Below are positions 5,104 to 7,243 of a stretch of 7,243 nt of DNA, one piece after another. The stretch spans positions 1 to 7,243 of the forward strand of contig CAQKRU010000030.1 of NCBI GenBank assembly GCA_948823415.1. Direction: 5' to 3'. Both the position numbers and the translations under genes were made by a program. Every line of letters begins with the position of its first letter. Within the stretch, counting starts at the first letter, position 1. The DNA comes from an uncultured Eubacteriales bacterium. Its GTDB lineage: Bacteria > Bacillota > Clostridia > Oscillospirales > Acutalibacteraceae. Below the pieces are notes generated by a model. It worked only from the letters and a program-made list of their open reading frames with translations, was not told the DNA's origin and did not search any database.

Positions 5104-7243
5104 ATGTCGATTAAAAATGTGGAAAAGTTTTTAAATTTGGTAAAATCAAACGAAAATTTGCAGAAAGAGTTAATTTTAATTAACGAAAAGTTGCAAAAAG
5201 AAGAGGGGAACGAAGAAAAAATTATTGCGGATAATGTTGTTCCACTTGCAAAAAAGAATGGGATAATTTTTACCGCAGACGACTTTTTGCAGTACGCTAA
5301 TGAGCAGATGTCTGCGCTAAGCGAGGAAGACTTGTTAAATGTAAGTGGTGGTGCAAATCTGAAACGAACAGCAGCAGTGTGGCTATTCGCTGGTCTTACT
5401 GCTGCATCTTTTGCTGCACCTGCCGCGCAAAAGTTTCTTTTGAAACAGCCAACATCCAGCGTAACAACGAGCTCTAAAAATCAGTCCAGTGAAGAAGACT
5501 CGCGTAATAACCAGGACGAGGTAAATACTAATGCAAAAAATGCAGCTGATAAAATGTCGGGGCCAGGTCAAAAATCAGCTGTAAATAATAAAGGGAATGA
5601 GGCTCAAGCTGGTGGAAACATTGACCGGAACGATAATAAGTCCTATAAAGCAAATGGAACGGAGCAGAAAAACCGCAGAGATGTTATGCAAAATAAAAAT
5701 GTGGTTTTGCCAAATAGTAATGCAAAAAACACTCCGGTGGCACCGCAAATAAACGTTGCACCACATGCAAATGCAGCTAAGCCCGCGGCAAAGCATAACG
5801 TTGCACCACAGGCAAATGCTGCCAAGCCAGCGGCAAAAAATAACGTTGCGCAGCAGGCGAATGCTGCAAAGAATACACCCCAAAATACTGAACAAACAAC
5901 ATCTTCTGGTACTGTGGAAAAAGCCAACAGGACTAATGCTGCGGGTGGATTGTTTGAAATTGCTGCGAAAGACTCGAGAAAAAAATCTGATAAATCAGCT
6001 ACCCCAGAAGCAAAAGTTGACGACAATAAAACAAATAAAAGTGAGCCGCAGGCAACGCACAACAAAGAGGATCAGACTAAAAAAATACCAACAACGCCTA
6101 AAATGGAGGATGCTTCTAATCCAGCCACCGAGGCAAAGAAGAAAAACAACGTAAACAGTGAAACTCTAAATAAGGATGGAAAAATACCGACAAAAATTAA
6201 AAAAGTGGATGATAGTTCTAAAAACATCAAGGATAAGAAACAAAAGGAAAAGAAAGAAAAGGAAAACAAAGAAACTAAACAATTAGAGGAAAAGAATAAA
6301 AAAGTAGCGCCACCGGAAGAGAAAGAAAAAGAAACACTTGCAACACCGACCGCCAAAAAAGCTGCAGCTTCAACCACGGCGAAAGAGGCCGTAGGGGCAG
6401 TACGCGAAGGCAGGTGCGGCACAAATGTTAACTGGAAGATTGAAGGAAATGTCCTGCGTATTTTTGGCGAGGGGCCTATGGACAATTACGCATCAACGAA
6501 AGCACCATGGTGGGCTGCTAGAAATGAGATAACAGAAGTTGTTATAGGGCCATACGTAACAACGATTGGGAATAATGCCTTTTTTATGTATGAAAAGCTG
6601 GCAAAGGTAACTATTCCGAAAAGCGTAACATCGATTAAAAATAGGGCCTTTTATGGATGTAAAAGCTTGACTTCTGTAAAATTTTTGGGCGTGCCCAAGG
6701 TTGGAAACGATTTATTTTTGGGCTGTAACGCACTAGAAGAAGTAGAGATGCCTGCGACTTTTTCAGGCGGAAGTTTCTGCGGCAAACCTGTAAAGATGGC
6801 GGCAGCGCCAAACGAGGAAGCGCAGCCTGCAGAGCCATCTGTAACTATAGATGTTCAAGATCAAATTGAAAATGAAAATAAAGAAGCAGAGCCTAAAGTT
6901 TCAACTGACAATAAAAACGGAGCAGCGCCAACCGAAGAGGCAGCACCTGGGGCCCTTGAGGACGATAGCGCCAAAGCATATGGAATGACGACCGCAGAAG
7001 AGATCCATGCTTTTGCTGAACATTTGCGTAACGATTTTAAGTTAGGTGAATTTTTTGATGAAATGAGTGACGAAGAGGGGGAACTAGATCAAGACAAAGA
7101 AGAATACAAGAAATTAGATGATTTCTTTGAAAACTGTGAGTTTAGTAAAATAGGAGGAACTTGGCACGGATGTGATGTAAGTGTAGATGACGTGAAGACT
7201 CTCGTGTCCTATGCAAGCCAAATATTTAATGTTGAATATGAAG
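5104..7243 (+). CDS. Large Nif11-leader (double-glycine) protein with BspA-like LRR domain, 3' end cut by window
   Basis: The frame is open for 713 codons from ATG 5104 to the right edge. Residues 1-83 match the Nif11-like leader family: MSIKNVEKFLNLVKSNENLQ, then IIFTADDFLQYANEQ, ending LSEEDLLNVSGG with the Gly-Gly processing site at 82-83. Such leaders normally precede short peptides exported by ABC transporters with a C39 peptidase; here the cargo is very large. Residues 87-108 (RTAAVWLFAGLTAASFAAPA) form a hydrophobic segment after a Lys-Arg pair, resembling a second signal or membrane anchor. Residues 110-430 are a low-complexity, disordered-looking Asn/Ala/Lys/Glu/Thr-rich stalk, including three 15-residue repeats at 217-256 and a highly charged KE-rich part at 360-410. 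Residues 436-556 are a BspA-like LRR_5 domain (VNWKIEGNVLRIFGEGPMDN, IPKSVTSIKNRAFYGCKSL). Residues 565-620 form an Ala/Pro/Glu linker and 620-713 an unassigned acidic helical region. A secreted or surface protein is inferred. The promoter at 5022 and the RBS at 5091 support the start. Confidence 0.92.
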   Translation, partial: MSIKNVEKFLNLVKSNENLQKELILINEKLQKEEGNEEKIIADNVVPLAKKNGIIFTADDFLQYANEQMSALSEEDLLNVSGGANLKRTAAVWLFAGLTAASFAAPAAQKFLLKQPTSSVTTSSKNQSSEEDSRNNQDEVNTNAKNAADKMSGPGQKSAVNNKGNEAQAGGNIDRNDNKSYKANGTEQKNRRDVMQNKNVVLPNSNAKNTPVAPQINVAPHANAAKPAAKHNVAPQANAAKPAAKNNVAQQANAAKNTPQNTEQTTSSGTVEKANRTNAAGGLFEIAAKDSRKKSDKSATPEAKVDDNKTNKSEPQATHNKEDQTKKIPTTPKMEDASNPATEAKKKNNVNSETLNKDGKIPTKIKKVDDSSKNIKDKKQKEKKEKENKETKQLEEKNKKVAPPEEKEKETLATPTAKKAAASTTAKEAVGAVREGRCGTNVNWKIEGNVLRIFGEGPMDNYASTKAPWWAARNEITEVVIGPYVTTIGNNAFFMYEKLAKVTIPKSVTSIKNRAFYGCKSLTSVKFLGVPKVGNDLFLGCNALEEVEMPATFSGGSFCGKPVKMAAAPNEEAQPAEPSVTIDVQDQIENENKEAEPKVSTDNKNGAAPTEEAAPGALEDDSAKAYGMTTAEEIHAFAEHLRNDFKLGEFFDEMSDEEGELDQDKEEYKKLDDFFENCEFSKIGGTWHGCDVSVDDVKTLVSYASQIFNVEYE
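5752..5871 (+). repeat. 45-bp in-frame tandem repeats in the stalk of the Nif11-leader protein
   Basis: Two full copies and a shorter third of a 15-residue unit, NVAPHANAAKPAAKH, occur at residues 217-231, 232-246 and 247-256. The second and third copies vary at a few positions (PQ or QQ for PH, N for H). The DNA copies share stretches such as AACGTTGCACCACA. This is typical of a spacer that changes length by recombination. Confidence 0.85.

Noticed and set aside
5104..5352. Stand-alone bacteriocin precursor ending near the Gly-Gly site
   Set aside because: The frame continues without a stop for more than 600 codons into an LRR domain, so it is a leader on a large protein, not a short precursor.
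5575..6485. Several minus-strand frames and a plus-strand frame (5756-6154) within the Nif11-leader gene
   Set aside because: The low-complexity Ala/Lys/Asn-rich coding region keeps other frames open by composition. They lack start signals, while the main frame has a promoter, RBS and domains.

Overview
The window looks like an accessory region of an AT-rich Gram-positive anaerobe, most likely a Clostridia/Oscillospirales-type gut bacterium. This is an inference. It rests on consensus sigma-A-type promoters, clear Shine-Dalgarno sites, a Nif11-type double-glycine leader, a BspA-like leucine-rich repeat domain, and a secreted beta-helix protein with a Listeria-Bacteroides repeat. No rRNA, tRNA, CRISPR array or intact transposase was seen.

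Layout, left to right. (1) 1-625, minus strand: the first 208 codons of an unrecognised protein that runs off the left edge, with its own promoter and RBS. (2) 717-1134: five head-to-tail copies of an 81-85 bp element. (3) 1102-2404: the remains of one mrr-type restriction gene (type IV, methyl-directed). Its N-terminal DNA-binding domain lies on the minus strand, ending exactly where the array begins. Its C-terminal nuclease domain lies on the plus strand, starting exactly where an inverted partial copy of the same element ends (1648-1699). Joined at GCT|GGC, the two halves give a 303-residue protein with nothing missing. The simplest history is insertion of the repeat element into mrr, followed by inversion of the roughly 0.5 kb segment between opposed copies, which also carried away the mrr promoter. 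(4) 2405-2820: no recognisable gene, but a strong, probably bidirectional terminator and three small hairpins. (5) 2822-4678, minus strand: a secreted beta-helix/adhesin-like protein. (6) 4682-5103: the divergent intergenic region, with a (TA)7 tract, a terminator and a near-consensus promoter. (7) 5104 to the right edge, plus strand: a protein of more than 713 residues. It starts with a complete Nif11-like leader ending in a Gly-Gly processing site, followed by a hydrophobic segment, a long low-complexity Ala/Asn/Lys/Glu-rich stalk, a BspA-type LRR domain and an acidic C-terminal region.

The two most interesting signals are the broken mrr gene with its precise element boundaries, and the use of a peptide-type double-glycine leader on a very large LRR protein. 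The latter suggests export through a peptidase-containing ABC transporter rather than bacteriocin production. The two right-hand genes are both predicted exported proteins and diverge from a shared control region. No modification enzyme, transporter or peptide-maturation enzyme is visible in the window.
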